A DNA stretch of 64,000 bases from Piscinibacter sp. HJYY11 (GCF_016735515.1 NZ_JAERQZ010000001.1:1-64000); one strand, 5' to 3'; counted from the first letter of the stretch, positions 1 through 7,589 are shown. Numbers and translations are program-made. Notes: generated by a model from the letters alone, not told the origin.

Positions 1-87
1 CCCTTTATGAAGGGCAAGCCCTGGGTTCGCCATGATGAGCACTACCACGTTGACTTCAGTGTTCCTTGCAAGCCCAATGCGGCCTAA
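1..87 (+). pseudogene. 3' end of a MepA-like endopeptidase cassette gene (cut by window edge)
   Basis: The first 87 bases read in frame to a TAA inside the following attC and encode the last 28 residues of a murein-endopeptidase-like protein, including RHDEHYHVDF. The DNA is almost identical to the 3' end of the intact gene at 15986-16678, so the cassette exists in at least two copies. Only the tail is visible, so I cannot say whether this copy is intact to the left of the window. Confidence 0.75.
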
Positions 88-150
88 CCCTTCCATCGAG
101 AGGACCCGCCCCGGCAAGCCGGGTCGGGCCTCTCATGTCAAACGTTAGGC
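82..150 (+). repeat. attC site (69 bp)
   Basis: Full site with R'' GCCTAAC at 82-88 and R' GTTAGGC at 144-150. It has the array's standard imperfect palindrome (GACCCGCCCC / GGCAAGCC / GGGTCGGGC). The stop codon of the upstream gene lies inside R''. Confidence 0.93.
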
Positions 151-169
151 TTCAACGAGGAGTGCTCGC

Positions 170-601
170 GTGGCGCTTGAATGGAGATACACCGAAGACT
201 CGATTGACTGGGCCGAGCTATCGGCGCTCTACAAGGCTGCACCGCTAGGCGACAAGAAGCCCATGCATTTGCAGAAGGTCTTATCGAACAGCCTGTTCAA
301 GTGCTTCGTCTATGAAGACTCCAAGCTAGTTGGTGCCGGAAGAGCGCTCGCAGACGGAGCCGACTGCTCGTACATCTGCGATATCGCCGTCATGCCAAGT
401 CACCAAGGCAGTGGGCTTGGCAAGCAGATCGTGGCTCATCTTATCGAGGCCTCGCGTGGCCACAAGAAGATCATCTTGTACGCGGTTCCGGGCAAAGAGT
501 CCTTCTATCGGAAGTTCGGCTTCTTGCGCATGAAGACGGCCATGGCCATATTCGAGAATCAGCAGCTAGAGGTGGAGCGAGGCTATCTCAGTGAAGCCTA
601 A
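170..601 (+). CDS. GNAT family N-acetyltransferase (cassette gene)
   Basis: A 143-residue protein of typical GNAT length. The acetyl-CoA pyrophosphate-binding loop is visible as HQGSGLG (residues about 78-84) after the beta-strand DIAVMP, and FYRKFGF near residue 115 matches the usual GNAT C-terminal strand and helix. The substrate cannot be predicted. I chose GTG at 170 because ACGAGG precedes it at a suitable distance and the preceding attC ends at 150. The stop TAA falls in the next attC. It probably lacks its own promoter and depends on cassette or integron transcription. Confidence 0.88.
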   Translation: MALEWRYTEDSIDWAELSALYKAAPLGDKKPMHLQKVLSNSLFKCFVYEDSKLVGAGRALADGADCSYICDIAVMPSHQGSGLGKQIVAHLIEASRGHKKIILYAVPGKESFYRKFGFLRMKTAMAIFENQQLEVERGYLSEA

Positions 602-658
602 CCCTTCCATCGAGAGGATCCGCCCCGGCAAGCGATCCTGCCTCAGATGCCAATGGGC
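596..658 (+). repeat. degenerate attC site
   Basis: R'' GCCTAAC (596-602) and the left arm CCCTTCCATCGAGAGG are intact. The right half has decayed: GATCCTGCCTCAGATGCC replaces the usual arm, and R' is reduced to ATGGGC. AGGATC and GATCCT can still pair. Confidence 0.7.
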
Positions 659-819
659 ATGAGACTCAGTCCAGCCGAACTGGAGTTGTACCAACGAACA
701 GACGAAGTTCTGCACTACGTGTGGGATCCGGTCGGAGTGCCCAGTTTGCCGATGGCCAGGACGAATACCACGGCTTCCTGAAAATCGATTCAAGAGATGG
801 AGAGAAGTCATGGGAGTGA
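659..819 (+). pseudogene. frameshifted DUF1871-like cassette gene
   Basis: From ATG 659 the frame reads MRLSPAELELYQRTDEVL and then HYVWDPVGV, the start of a small family often seen in cassettes. The frame then ends at a TGA at 779-781. One base away, the other frame continues with QFADGQDEYHGFL, matching the expected DEYxxYL segment, to a TGA at 817-819. The copy is therefore broken by a frameshift around 740 and is shorter than the usual ~80-90 residues. The family name is from memory of the motif and is tentative. Confidence 0.6.
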
Positions 820-834
820 AGGATCGAGATGAAA

Positions 835-901
835 ACTAAACTCGGTCCTCTATGGCTCGTCGGTTGGTCAACAGCGACGTCTCCCATGTCAAACGTCAGA
901 A
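835..901 (+). repeat. degenerate attC site
   Basis: The right arm CTCCCATGTCAAACGTCAG is clearly attC-like and R' is GTCAGAA. The left side (ACTAAAC at 835-841) is much changed. It separates the broken cassette at 659 from the gene at 915. Confidence 0.55.
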
Positions 902-914
902 CTCACCAACGCCT

Positions 915-1400
915 ATGACTGACGATGAGTTTTCCAGCTTCCTGGACTCAGCAGTGGCTGAGCTACGAGTAAAGCAACAACAACTGACGGACGATCACGG
1001 CCTTGGAAAGTTCAGTCGGTGGTGGTTCGACCAAGAGACGGAGACCCTGGAGTTCTTCGACATCAAAGACGCGAAGGCTTTGGAAGCTTCGGTGATTGAC
1101 ATCGGTAGTTACGCGTCCGATTCCAATACGTGGAAATGGGCGTGGGCCAACGATTCCGTTCTTGAGCCTTTGCGGGAAAAAGCAAGCTCTCTGCGAGCCC
1201 TGGCAGATCTAACTGGAATGGAGATCTTTGCAAACGAGGATGCCTTTGAGATTGATGGCATGCCTATGGCCTGGGAGCTGGCAGCAATGAGCGTTCGTCA
1301 CCTTGGAGCGCTCGGCGTCTATCGCGCGCCATCGTCTCAGAGTCCGCTTGCTTCATTCCTGGCAATCATGTCCGTTCGCAAGGCACAAGGTGAGGTCTAA
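915..1400 (+). CDS. DUF6882-like cassette protein
   Basis: A 161-residue soluble protein that starts MTDDEFSSFLDSAVAEL. The pattern DIGSYASDSNTWKWAWAN followed by a MAWELAAMSVRHLGALGVY segment fits the DUF6882 family, whose function is unknown. I chose ATG 915 because the longer frame from 852 runs through the degenerate attC. The stop TAA overlaps the next attC R''. No signal peptide or membrane segment is seen. Confidence 0.75.
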   Translation: MTDDEFSSFLDSAVAELRVKQQQLTDDHGLGKFSRWWFDQETETLEFFDIKDAKALEASVIDIGSYASDSNTWKWAWANDSVLEPLREKASSLRALADLTGMEIFANEDAFEIDGMPMAWELAAMSVRHLGALGVYRAPSSQSPLASFLAIMSVRKAQGEV

Positions 1401-1463
1401 GCCTTCTATCGCGAGGACCCGCCCCGGCAAGCCGGGTCGGGCCGCTCGTGTCAAACGCTAGCT
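1395..1463 (+). repeat. attC site
   Basis: R'' GTCTAAG (1395-1401), conserved arms and GGCAAGCC spacer, R' GCTAGCT. It has minor changes from the array consensus. Confidence 0.88.
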
Positions 1464-1485
1464 GTCACGAGATCACCTTCGCTCC

Positions 1486-2532
1486 ATGCTCAAGCTTCTC
1501 AGATCGCTGCTTCCGGGAAACTCCCGCGACACCGAGGCAGCAACGTCCCCAGCGGAAGTCAAACCTCCTGCAGAGATCGAGGCGCCCGGAGCCAACTCGT
1601 TCGACTTGCTGTCACACCTCTCAAACGAGGGCGGCTTTCCCATCCTAGATTGGGAGGCTGCTCTTGCATGGGTCAACTCCATCCCTACTGCGAAGGAGCG
1701 GGGTCTCGCCTTGTCCGATCTGGAACGTGCGTGGCTCCGGCATATGCAGGCAGCGCTCGGTCCCTCATACGACCTTCGGGAGACAGAAGAAGCCTTCCTC
1801 CTCTCAACCTTGGAGCCGAACGTTGCCAACGCCACCTTGGCCTATGTATCAAAGACGCTGAAACGGGTGGTTCGCGTTCTAGACGGGATCGCGAAGGTGC
1901 CTGAGTGGGGAAAAGACATCCTCATCGTGTTCGAAGACGACGAACCCTACTATCAGTACGTGGCCCACTACTACGCCGCAGATGGAGAGTTCGCTGCCAG
2001 CAGCGGCATGTTCATCAGCGCAGGCTGCGGCCACTTCGTCACAATCAAATCTGATCTAAGAACGATCGAGCCGGTTGTTGCACACGAGCTCACGCACGGC
2101 TGCGTGAGTCACCTGCCAATTCCCGCCTGGCTCAACGAGGGCCTCGCTGTGAGTACGGAGCATCGTCTAAGCCCACAGGGACCGCCGCCCTTCACACCGC
2201 AACAGATGCACGCGAAACACCTCGCGTTCTGGGGTAAGACGGAAATCCAGGAATTCTGGTCAGGCAAGTCATTCCTTCGCCCCGACGACGGAAACATGCT
2301 CTCCTACGATCTCGCACGTATCCTCGTTTCCCAGCTCAGCAAAGACTGGCAGGCGTTTCGCGTGTTCGTCCTCAATGCAGACCTAGCGGATGCAGGATCG
2401 GCATCTGCAAAGGAGCATCTGAAGCTGGACCTTGGCGCTGCCGTCAGCGCGATCCTGGAACGCGAACCACCGGGTAGCTATGCGCCTGGCCCGGCCGAAT
2501 GGCATACAAGCCCAGAGCGGGGAGGGTTCTGA
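1486..2532 (+). CDS. gluzincin-like zinc metalloprotease (cassette gene)
   Basis: A 348-residue protein with HELTH at residues 200-204 and NEGLA at 217-221. This gives the HExxH plus downstream glutamate pattern of gluzincin (peptidase MA-like) enzymes. No clear signal peptide is seen, so it probably acts in the cytoplasm. The N-terminal ~100 residues contain a Pro/Glu-rich linker and a helical region. The substrate is unknown. It is unusually large for this array. ATG 1486 lies 22 bases after the attC. Confidence 0.75.
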   Translation: MLKLLRSLLPGNSRDTEAATSPAEVKPPAEIEAPGANSFDLLSHLSNEGGFPILDWEAALAWVNSIPTAKERGLALSDLERAWLRHMQAALGPSYDLRETEEAFLLSTLEPNVANATLAYVSKTLKRVVRVLDGIAKVPEWGKDILIVFEDDEPYYQYVAHYYAADGEFAASSGMFISAGCGHFVTIKSDLRTIEPVVAHELTHGCVSHLPIPAWLNEGLAVSTEHRLSPQGPPPFTPQQMHAKHLAFWGKTEIQEFWSGKSFLRPDDGNMLSYDLARILVSQLSKDWQAFRVFVLNADLADAGSASAKEHLKLDLGAAVSAILEREPPGSYAPGPAEWHTSPERGGF

Positions 2533-2550
2533 CGTGAAGCGCTGTGTGCC

Positions 2551-2619
2551 CGCTAGCCCTTCCATCGAGACGACGCCCCTCGGCCAGCCGGGGAACGCCT
2601 CTGATGGCAAACGTGAGGC
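2551..2619 (+). repeat. attC site (diverged)
   Basis: R'' region CGCTAGC, left arm CCTTCCATCGAGACGAC, right arm CTGATGGCAAACG, R' GTGAGGC. Confidence 0.85.
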
Positions 2620-2624
2620 GCCGC

Positions 2625-2900
2625 ATGTACGCATGCCCACATTGCGAAGCAGAGTCCTTCGGTTTTGCGGCCAAGTTGCTGTCTTCGCGTGTCTTCCCCG
2701 CAGCCGGCAAACAATGCGGGAGCTTGAGCTTCACGCCCGGCTCCGCCGGTAGTGCAACGCTGGTACTAAACACCCTGCTTCTCGCTGCCGCGGGTCTGGC
2801 TTCGGCCTATTGGCAGTCGCCTCTTCCGCTAGTCGCAGGCGCAGTATCGCAGTGGCCATATGGCTTGCCCGCGTGCATCTGCGGCGATCCTGGAGCCTGA
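2625..2900 (+). CDS. zinc-ribbon membrane protein, probably frameshifted at the C-terminus
   Basis: Reads MYACPHCEAESFGF from ATG 2625, then a second cysteine and a hydrophobic stretch LVLNTLLLAAAGLASAYW, which suggests a zinc ribbon on a small membrane protein. The frame stops at 2900 (91 residues). A neighbouring frame continues to TGA 2978-2980 with a helical tail ending GWFLAIIFSFAQ, which looks more native. A frameshift near 2860 is therefore likely. A DNA fragment similar to this tail recurs near 10225-10280. Function unknown. Confidence 0.55.
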   Translation: MYACPHCEAESFGFAAKLLSSRVFPAAGKQCGSLSFTPGSAGSATLVLNTLLLAAAGLASAYWQSPLPLVAGAVSQWPYGLPACICGDPGA

Positions 2901-3023
2901 CTTCTCACGAGGTAGCTCAGGCACGTGTGGCCGAAGGTCTGGGCTGGTTTCTTGCCATCATCTTCAGCTTCGCGCAATGATCCATTTTGTTGCGGCGCCA
3001 TACGAGGCTGTTCGAAAACCGGC

Positions 3024-3092
3024 GCCCAACCCTTCCGTCGAGAGGACGTCTCCCGGCAAGCCGGGCGCCGACTCTCATGTCAAACGTAAGGC
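3024..3092 (+). repeat. attC site
   Basis: R'' GCCCAAC (3024-3030), arm CCTTCCGTCGAGAGGACGTC, R' GTAAGGC (3086-3092). Confidence 0.88.
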
Positions 3093-3095
3093 GTC

Positions 3096-3132
3096 GCAAG
3101 CCGGGTGCCGCCTCTCCTGTCAAACGTGAGGT
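3096..3132 (+). repeat. extra attC right half in tandem
   Basis: Directly after the attC at 3024, its right half appears again (GCAAGCCGGGTGCCGCCTC, then TCCTGTCAAACG, R' GTGAGGT). There is no second R'' or left arm, so this is a partial duplication or the scar of a lost cassette. Confidence 0.8.
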
Positions 3133-3245
3133 GCACTGGCAAGGCGCCGTGCACTACCGCGTGACGGTGACCAGCATGGCAAGGGTGTTCTGGACGCAGA
3201 AAGCTCGGACTGGCAGAGTCGCACTTGTGCTCCAACGTCACGCCT

Positions 3246-3590
3246 ATGCTCGCCATCACGAACACAACCTCGGCCTGGCTGCTCATCGCCGCCTCTGGAC
3301 TTCTGGAGATCGCCTTCTCCGTCAGCATGAAGCTTTCTGACGGCTATACAAAGCTGGTTCCTTCCCTCATCTCTATCGGAACTGCCATCCTGAGCGTTTG
3401 GCTCATGAGCCTCACGCTCAAGGTCATTCCAGTTGGTACGGCGTATGCGGTCTGGGCCGGCATTGGCGCTGCGGGTACGGCAGTCGTAGGCATGGTGCTC
3501 TTCCAAGAGCCCGCAGTACTCGCCCGTATTTGTTGCATCGGTCTGGTCATCGCTGGCATTGTCGGGTTGCAGCTTTTGGCTCCTGCCTGA
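3246..3590 (+). CDS. SMR family small multidrug/guanidinium exporter (cassette gene)
   Basis: A 114-residue, four-helix hydrophobic protein of standard SMR length. The signature SGLLEIAFSVSMK places the essential membrane glutamate at residue 21 in helix 1, and GTAYAVWAGIGAAGT matches helix 3. SMR proteins act as dual-topology dimers that exchange protons for cationic drugs (EmrE/Qac type) or guanidinium (Gdx/SugE type). The sequence alone does not settle the subtype. I chose ATG 3246 because the upstream in-frame start at 3225 adds a non-hydrophobic tail. SMR genes are common integron cassettes. Confidence 0.88.
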   Translation: MLAITNTTSAWLLIAASGLLEIAFSVSMKLSDGYTKLVPSLISIGTAILSVWLMSLTLKVIPVGTAYAVWAGIGAAGTAVVGMVLFQEPAVLARICCIGLVIAGIVGLQLLAPA

Positions 3591-3598
3591 ATGGTGCG

Positions 3599-3667
3599 GC
3601 CCAACCCTTCCGTCAAGAGGACCCGCCCCGGCAGGCAGGGTCGGGCCTTTCATGTCAAACGTTAGGC
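3599..3667 (+). repeat. attC site
   Basis: R'' GCCCAAC, R' GTTAGGC (3661-3667). The spacer is GGCAGGCA instead of GGCAAGCC. Confidence 0.9.
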
Positions 3668-3685
3668 GTCACGAGGAGGCGCATC

Positions 3686-3984
3686 ATGAGTACGTTCAGC
3701 ACGAAGATCCGGCCGCATGTTGATGCCGAGATAGTTGCTTCGCTAAACGCAGAGCGAACGGGCCAAACCGACAAGGCGTTCTCTCATCTGGAGAGAGCTC
3801 ACGTCCTCGGCCAGGCATCGACGGCACACCACGTCAGAGTGCATTGGCACATGCTCATGTGGGCAGCCCGGCATCGGAAGCCAGGAGAGATTCTTGGACA
3901 GATTACGTCAGTCCATTCAAGCCGATGCCTGTCGAGCCCGAGCTCGCAGCAAGAATCGGAGAAGCTCGCTCATCGCAAAGATGA
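3686..3984 (+). pseudogene. DUF3703-like cassette gene with internal deletion and frameshift
   Basis: ATG 3686 reads MSTFSTKIRPHVDAEI, then FSHLERAHVLGQASTAHHVR and a GEILGQI segment, all typical of DUF3703. The frame is then lost. The expected C-terminus (VSPFKPMPVEPELAARIGEA) lies in another frame and ends at TGA 3982-3984. The middle glycine-rich segment expected between these parts is missing. I infer a deletion of roughly 20 codons that also shifted the frame near 3900. Family function is not known. Confidence 0.7.
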
Positions 3985-3985
3985 C

Positions 3986-4057
3986 GCCCAACCCTTCCAT
4001 CGAGAGGACGTCCAAGGGCTGTGCCCTTGCGCCGCCTCCCATGTCAAATTGTTTGGC
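3986..4057 (+). repeat. attC site with altered spacer
   Basis: R'' GCCCAAC, R' GTTTGGC (4051-4057). The centre is TCCAAGGGCTGTGCCCTTGCG instead of the GGCAAGCC type, so the terminal structure still folds through AAGGGC/GCCCTT. The same variant occurs at 13737. Confidence 0.85.
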
Positions 4058-4071
4058 CGCACAGGAGACTC

Positions 4072-4701
4072 ATGGATTCGTCCTTCCTTGCCTTCTTGGT
4101 CATCTCTGCTGTCGTGATAGCCACGCCTGGCCCTGACACAGCATTGACAATACGCAACGTTGTCGCGGGCGGTAGACCCGCAGGGTTGGCCACCGCGCTC
4201 GGTGTGTCGGTGGGCCAACTCATCTGGGCCATTGCAACCAGTCTTGGCTTGGTTGCCGTTCTTCTGGCATCCGAGCCAATCTTTCATGCTCTACGTTTGG
4301 CCGGCGCAGCGTACCTTGTCTACTTGGGGGTGCAATCGCTTCGATCGGCTCTTTCCAAGTCCGCGTTCCCCAGCCTCAAACAGCAGGCACCCAGCACACT
4401 GTCACCTCGAAAGGCCTTCTTTCAGGGAATCCTCAACGACTTGGCCAATCCAAAGATGGCAGTGTTTTTTGCGAGTGTCTTGCCACAGTTCGCCCCGCAA
4501 GGCCAGGGAATGCTTTCCCACCTCATCCTTTTGGGCCTCGTCTTCTCGTTGCTCACGTTTGCATGGCTTGCCATCTATGTGTCCCTTGTCGCATTTGCCG
4601 GCGCATGGCTAAGCCACTCGAAGGTGCGGCGAGCCGTCGACGGAGTAGCCGGCTTCACCCTGGTAGGCATGGGCGTTCGGGTGGCCACCAGCGAGCGCTG
4701 A
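4072..4701 (+). CDS. LysE/RhtB family amino-acid exporter (cassette gene)
   Basis: A 209-residue, strongly hydrophobic protein of standard LysE/RhtB length with about six membrane helices. The family hallmark ATPGPDTALTIRN occurs near residues 17-30, and FFQGILNDLANPKMAVFF near 117-134 matches the conserved NPK region. It is likely an inner-membrane exporter of an amino acid or related compound. ATG 4072 follows AGGAG at a good distance. The gene has no frame damage. Confidence 0.92.
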   Translation: MDSSFLAFLVISAVVIATPGPDTALTIRNVVAGGRPAGLATALGVSVGQLIWAIATSLGLVAVLLASEPIFHALRLAGAAYLVYLGVQSLRSALSKSAFPSLKQQAPSTLSPRKAFFQGILNDLANPKMAVFFASVLPQFAPQGQGMLSHLILLGLVFSLLTFAWLAIYVSLVAFAGAWLSHSKVRRAVDGVAGFTLVGMGVRVATSER

Positions 4702-4711
4702 CGCGGGTGCG

Positions 4712-4778
4712 GCCTAACCCTTCAATCGAGGACCCGCCCCGGCAAGCCGGGTGGGGCCTCTCATGTCAAAAGTTCGCG
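4712..4778 (+). repeat. attC site with damaged R'
   Basis: R'' GCCTAAC (4712-4718) and arms are intact apart from a short deletion in the left arm. The R' core is GTTCGCG, which may reduce recombination. Confidence 0.85.
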
Positions 4779-4813
4779 TGCTGGTTCGCCGCAGCCGCAA
4801 CTGCTCAAAACCT

Positions 4814-5026
4814 CTAGCCACGAGCCCGGGCCATGATCTTCAGCCGAAGCTCTGACTCCAGAACGACAGCCACTTTTCTTCTCACGATTTGTCTTTCCAG
4901 GTTGGCCAAGTCCGGCGCTGTCTCGCAGCGCTGAGAAGATTTCTGTGGCAGGTCGATCGGAGCACCTCGCTTTGACGACGAGACATGCTTCAGAATTTTC
5001 GGCCGGTTGCTCATGGCAGTACTCAA
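4814..5026 (-). CDS. small basic hypothetical protein, reverse orientation
   Basis: A 70-residue frame on the minus strand, rich in Lys and Arg (NRPKILKHVSSSKRG, RQIVRRKVAVVLESEL). A TTG start at 5026 has AAAGGA just upstream, and an ATG lies four codons inside. Reverse genes in cassettes are often toxin-antitoxin genes with their own promoter, but I do not recognise this sequence. It may be a chance ORF in a decayed cassette. The rest of the interval to 5155 shows nothing. Confidence 0.35.
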   Translation of the reverse strand: MSTAMSNRPKILKHVSSSKRGAPIDLPQKSSQRCETAPDLANLERQIVRRKVAVVLESELRLKIMARARG

Positions 5027-5155
5027 AGAGTTCCTTTGAGTCTTACTGCCGGCTGTTTCAACGGTGCTTCAGATGCCAATTTCCTCGTTTCATTCGTTTC
5101 CGTGTGCATTCCCGACTGCTGGCGCGCCTCAGTGCATTGCAGTGCTGCTGCAGCG

Positions 5156-5224
5156 CTCTGACCACTCCATCGAGAGGACGCGTCCCTGCACGCCGGATCG
5201 GGCGCCTCTTGTCCAACATTAGGC
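5156..5224 (+). repeat. degenerate attC site
   Basis: R'' CTCTGAC, left arm CACTCCATCGAGAGGACGCG, right arm CTCTTGTCCAACATTAGGC. R' is ATTAGGC (5218-5224). Confidence 0.7.
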
Positions 5225-5365
5225 GCCCTGAAGCTTGAAGCTGAGCCCGGGGGTTGCCGGAAGTACTGCAACCGGGGTGCTCGGCGAGTTCGTCGCTCAG
5301 CTTCTTCGAGGTCGGATTGAGGAAAGCCGCATGGGTTACTCTGCGCACTCACTACTGGAGAAGTG

Positions 5366-5524
5366 ATGATCATCAAAGCCCAGCGCAACCGCGCGCGACG
5401 TCATGTCCTGCGAGATAACGTTCACCGTGCGAAACGCGCGGTAAAGGCAGGACTGCCGGGAGCGAAGGAGCGTCTGAAGGCGCACCTCGCCGCACGATTG
5501 GCATACGCCGAAACAGGGAAGTAG
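5366..5524 (+). CDS. 52-residue basic cassette protein, coupled to a tiny upstream ORF
   Basis: ATG 5366 encodes MIIKAQRNRARRHV and ends with LAYAETGK at TAG 5524. It is rich in Arg, Lys and Ala and probably helical. A preceding mini-ORF of 11 codons (5331-5366, MGYSAHSLLEK) ends in the ATGA overlap, so the two could be translationally coupled. Alternatively both are pieces of a longer decayed gene. The interval 5225-5330 shows nothing else. No family recognised. Confidence 0.4.
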   Translation: MIIKAQRNRARRHVLRDNVHRAKRAVKAGLPGAKERLKAHLAARLAYAETGK

Positions 5525-5597
5525 GCGTGAGGCGGCTGCTGGTGATGGTGATGTCAGCACTCCTGGCAAAGCCGTCAGGCCGCCTCTCGGCCGGAGC

Positions 5598-5666
5598 GCC
5601 TAACCCTCCCATCGAGAGGACGTCGCCCGGCAAGCCGGGCGCGGCCTCTCATGTCAAACGGTAGGC
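5598..5666 (+). repeat. attC site
   Basis: R'' GCCTAAC (5598-5604), CGTCGCCCGGCAAGCCGGGC centre, R' GGTAGGC (5660-5666). Confidence 0.9.
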
Positions 5667-5679
5667 CGCATTTGGATCG

Positions 5680-5830
5680 ATGCTTCGATACGCATTCCTT
5701 CGCGTTGCCTCCCTCAGAGGGCTATCGGGACAAGCGGTAGGCGCGAGAGCCGGTGCTGCGGCTTGGTCAGCAACGGGCGGATCGAAAACAGCATCAAGCT
5801 GCCAGAAAGCGAAAAGAAATGCGTGAATTC
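5680..5830 (+). pseudogene. 5' fragment of the MepA-like endopeptidase gene (decayed copy)
   Basis: The DNA from ATG 5680 matches the 5' end of the intact gene at 15986 with many substitutions and small indels, for about 140 bases. Matching landmarks include ATGCTTCGATACGC, the GGGCTATCGG segment, AAGCGGTAGGCGCG and TCAGCAACGGGC. The remaining ~540 bases are missing, and a decayed attC follows. This is the third copy of the cassette in the window and clearly dead. Confidence 0.8.
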
Positions 5831-5844
5831 GCAGTCGCCGAGGT

Positions 5845-5910
5845 GGCTAACCCGTCCATCACGTTGACCAGCCGCGGCAGGCCAGGGCTGGGCTCATTGG
5901 TCACGTCGGA
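5845..5910 (+). repeat. degenerate attC site
   Basis: GGCTAAC at 5845-5851 followed by CCGTCCATCACG and a CCGCGGCAGG centre. The right end (TCACGTCGGA) has lost the R' core. Confidence 0.5.
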
Positions 5911-5925
5911 GAGAATTTGAGCGGC

Positions 5926-6429
5926 ATGCCAATCACACCATTTCACTTCGGGCCTGGAGCGCTTCTGCATGCGGTGGCTCCGAAGCATGTGAGCTTCCTG
6001 TCTTTCTGCGCAGCCAATGTGCTCATTGATCTGGAGTCGCTCTACAACCTCATCCACCAGCGGCATCCGGTACATGCGTTCTTCCACACGTATGTGGGTG
6101 CGACGCTGGTCGTCGTCGCAGCCGTCCTGCTGTTCTTGGGCCTGCGCGCGTTCGCATCGCGCTACTGGTTTCCCAATCTGTTTCGCTGGCGGGAACTCAG
6201 TTCAAAGCAAGTCGGTATTGGTGCTGCGCTGGGTGCGTACTCGCACGTGGTGCTAGACAGCGCCATGCACAGCGACATGCGGCCACTTTCGCCCTTTGCG
6301 CTCGGCAATTTGCTGCTTGGCGTCGTTCCCCTGAGCACGCTCCACCTGGCCTGTCTGGTCCTTGGCGCCGTTGGCGGTGTCGTGGTGGCAGTCAGATGGT
6401 TCGTCAACGGCGGTGAGAATGCGCTCTAG
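5926..6429 (+). CDS. membrane protein of the YdjM/metal-dependent hydrolase-like type (cassette gene)
   Basis: A 167-residue membrane protein starting MPITPFHFGPGALLHAV, a start typical of this cassette family. Conserved polar residues sit between helices (NVLIDLESL, HAFFHTYVGA, GAYSHVVLDSAMH), a His/Asp pattern like that of YdjM-type membrane-bound metal-dependent hydrolases. About four or five hydrophobic helices are visible. Activity and substrate are unknown. I chose ATG 5926 over an upstream TTG. The stop falls in the next attC. Confidence 0.75.
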   Translation: MPITPFHFGPGALLHAVAPKHVSFLSFCAANVLIDLESLYNLIHQRHPVHAFFHTYVGATLVVVAAVLLFLGLRAFASRYWFPNLFRWRELSSKQVGIGAALGAYSHVVLDSAMHSDMRPLSPFALGNLLLGVVPLSTLHLACLVLGAVGGVVVAVRWFVNGGENAL

Positions 6430-6490
6430 CCCTTCCATCGAGAGGACCCGTTGCGGCGAGCCGGGTCGCCTTTCATGTCAAACGTTGGCC
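6424..6490 (+). repeat. attC site
   Basis: R'' CTCTAGC, arm CCTTCCATCGAGAGGACCCG, right arm TTTCATGTCAAACG, R' GTTGGCC (6484-6490). Confidence 0.87.
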
Positions 6491-6512
6491 GCCACAAGCG
6501 AGTAGTCAGAAG

Positions 6513-6902
6513 ATGCAAATGCGGGACTACGTTCTCTTCTCGTTTTTCTTGCTGCCGACAGTCTGCCTGTCAGTTGAGCAACAGCCCAACGCAGACAGGC
6601 ATTTCACGGACCTGTGCACCAAGGCGGTCGATGAGCTGTACTCCGATCCGGAGATCGAACCACTTTTCCCGTCTGTTCCAGATGCCGTTTCGACGACGTG
6701 CAAGTGCGTCCACTCTCGGGTTTCAGCGGATGTTCAGTTGCTCTCCACATTCCAGCGTCTGAATGGGGGTGGCCTCACACAGGCGGAGTCAAAGAAGTTG
6801 AACGCCTATGTGTTTGGTCGATTTCTTGTCGGTGCCTTGTCCTGCATGGCCAATGACATTGACCGCGCCACCAAGGGAATTGGTCCCCGAGGTGTCGGCT
6901 AA
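6513..6902 (+). CDS. secreted hypothetical protein (cassette gene)
   Basis: A 129-residue protein with a likely Sec signal peptide (MQMRDYVLFSFFLLPTVCLS) and a mature part with paired cysteines (DLCTKAVDEL, TTCKCVH and SCMANDI). It is probably exported and disulphide-bonded. No family recognised. ATG 6513 is 23 bases after the attC. The stop TAA overlaps the next R''. Confidence 0.6.
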   Translation: MQMRDYVLFSFFLLPTVCLSVEQQPNADRHFTDLCTKAVDELYSDPEIEPLFPSVPDAVSTTCKCVHSRVSADVQLLSTFQRLNGGGLTQAESKKLNAYVFGRFLVGALSCMANDIDRATKGIGPRGVG

Positions 6903-6964
6903 TCCTTCCATCGCGAGGGGCTGCCCGGCAAGCCGGGTGAGGCTTCTCATGTCGCACGTTAGGC
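6897..6964 (+). repeat. attC site
   Basis: R'' GGCTAAT, shortened left arm (CATCGCGAGGGG), GGCAAGCC spacer, R' GTTAGGC (6958-6964). Confidence 0.87.
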
Positions 6965-6979
6965 GGTCGAGGAGAGCAG

Positions 6980-7456
6980 GTGGGCGTTGAAATCGAACGA
7001 AAATTCTTGGTTGTAGGCTCCGCACGGCGCCAAGGCGGCGGCATTCGCTTCAGTCAGGGCTACCTCAACCGGGCCAAAGACCGAACCGTGCGCGTTCGGA
7101 TTGCGGGAGAGCAGGCCTACCTGACGATCAAAGGTCGGAATGAAGGTGCTTCAAGGAGCGAGTTCGAGTACGAGATTCCCCTCGCCGATGGCCAAGAACT
7201 CCTGCTGCTCTGCGAGCGTCCTCTGATCGAGAAGATTCGCAGGGTCGTCCGGCACGAGCAAAGCACCTGGGAAGTCGATGAGTTCCTGGGGGAGAACGCT
7301 GGTCTCGTCGTTGCAGAGATTGAGTTGCAGTCGGAGGAGCAGTCGTTTTCGCGTCCGGAGTGGCTTGGAGAAGAGGTCACTCACGACGCGCGCTATTTCA
7401 ACTCCAGTCTGTCTAAGCACCCCTTTGGCCGTTGGCATGCGAAGCCGGCCGACTGA
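6980..7456 (+). CDS. CYTH domain protein (triphosphate tunnel enzyme)
   Basis: A 158-residue protein beginning GVEIERKFLV, the ExExK signature that binds the triphosphate through metal. Further tunnel residues are visible as RVRIAGEQAYLTIKG and EFEYEIP, and WEVDEFLGENAGLVVAEIEL near residues 96-116. Short CYTH proteins are usually inorganic triphosphatases or class IV adenylyl cyclase relatives. Triphosphatase is the more likely reading for this length. The GTG start at 6980 has GGAGAG upstream. Confidence 0.88.
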   Translation: MGVEIERKFLVVGSARRQGGGIRFSQGYLNRAKDRTVRVRIAGEQAYLTIKGRNEGASRSEFEYEIPLADGQELLLLCERPLIEKIRRVVRHEQSTWEVDEFLGENAGLVVAEIELQSEEQSFSRPEWLGEEVTHDARYFNSSLSKHPFGRWHAKPAD

Positions 7457-7518
7457 CCCAAGTGGCTTTGGCGCTGCTGATCGCGGCGATCTGTGGCCGC
7501 TGTTCGATCAGCGAATCA

Positions 7519-7570
7519 CGCTAGCCACGTCCCGGGAGCGCCGTCGTTGCTTGCGCTGGCCGGTGTTAGC
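7519..7570 (+). repeat. possible strongly decayed attC
   Basis: Between the CYTH gene and the next remnant there should be a recombination site. The best candidate has GCTAGCC near 7519 and GTGTTAGCTT near 7562-7571, but the usual arms are not recognisable. Confidence 0.25.
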
Positions 7571-7589
7571 TTGTCGTTTGGCGAGCGTC

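Noticed and set aside
3398..4117. Long + strand frame covering the SMR end, an attC and the DUF3703 remnant
   Set aside because: It reads through an attC (the translated attC gives RQEDPPRQAGSGLSCQTLG-like text). The true gene starts at 3686.
5023..5388. Minus-strand 121-codon frame
   Set aside because: Runs across a degenerate attC and the coupled small genes, with no motif.
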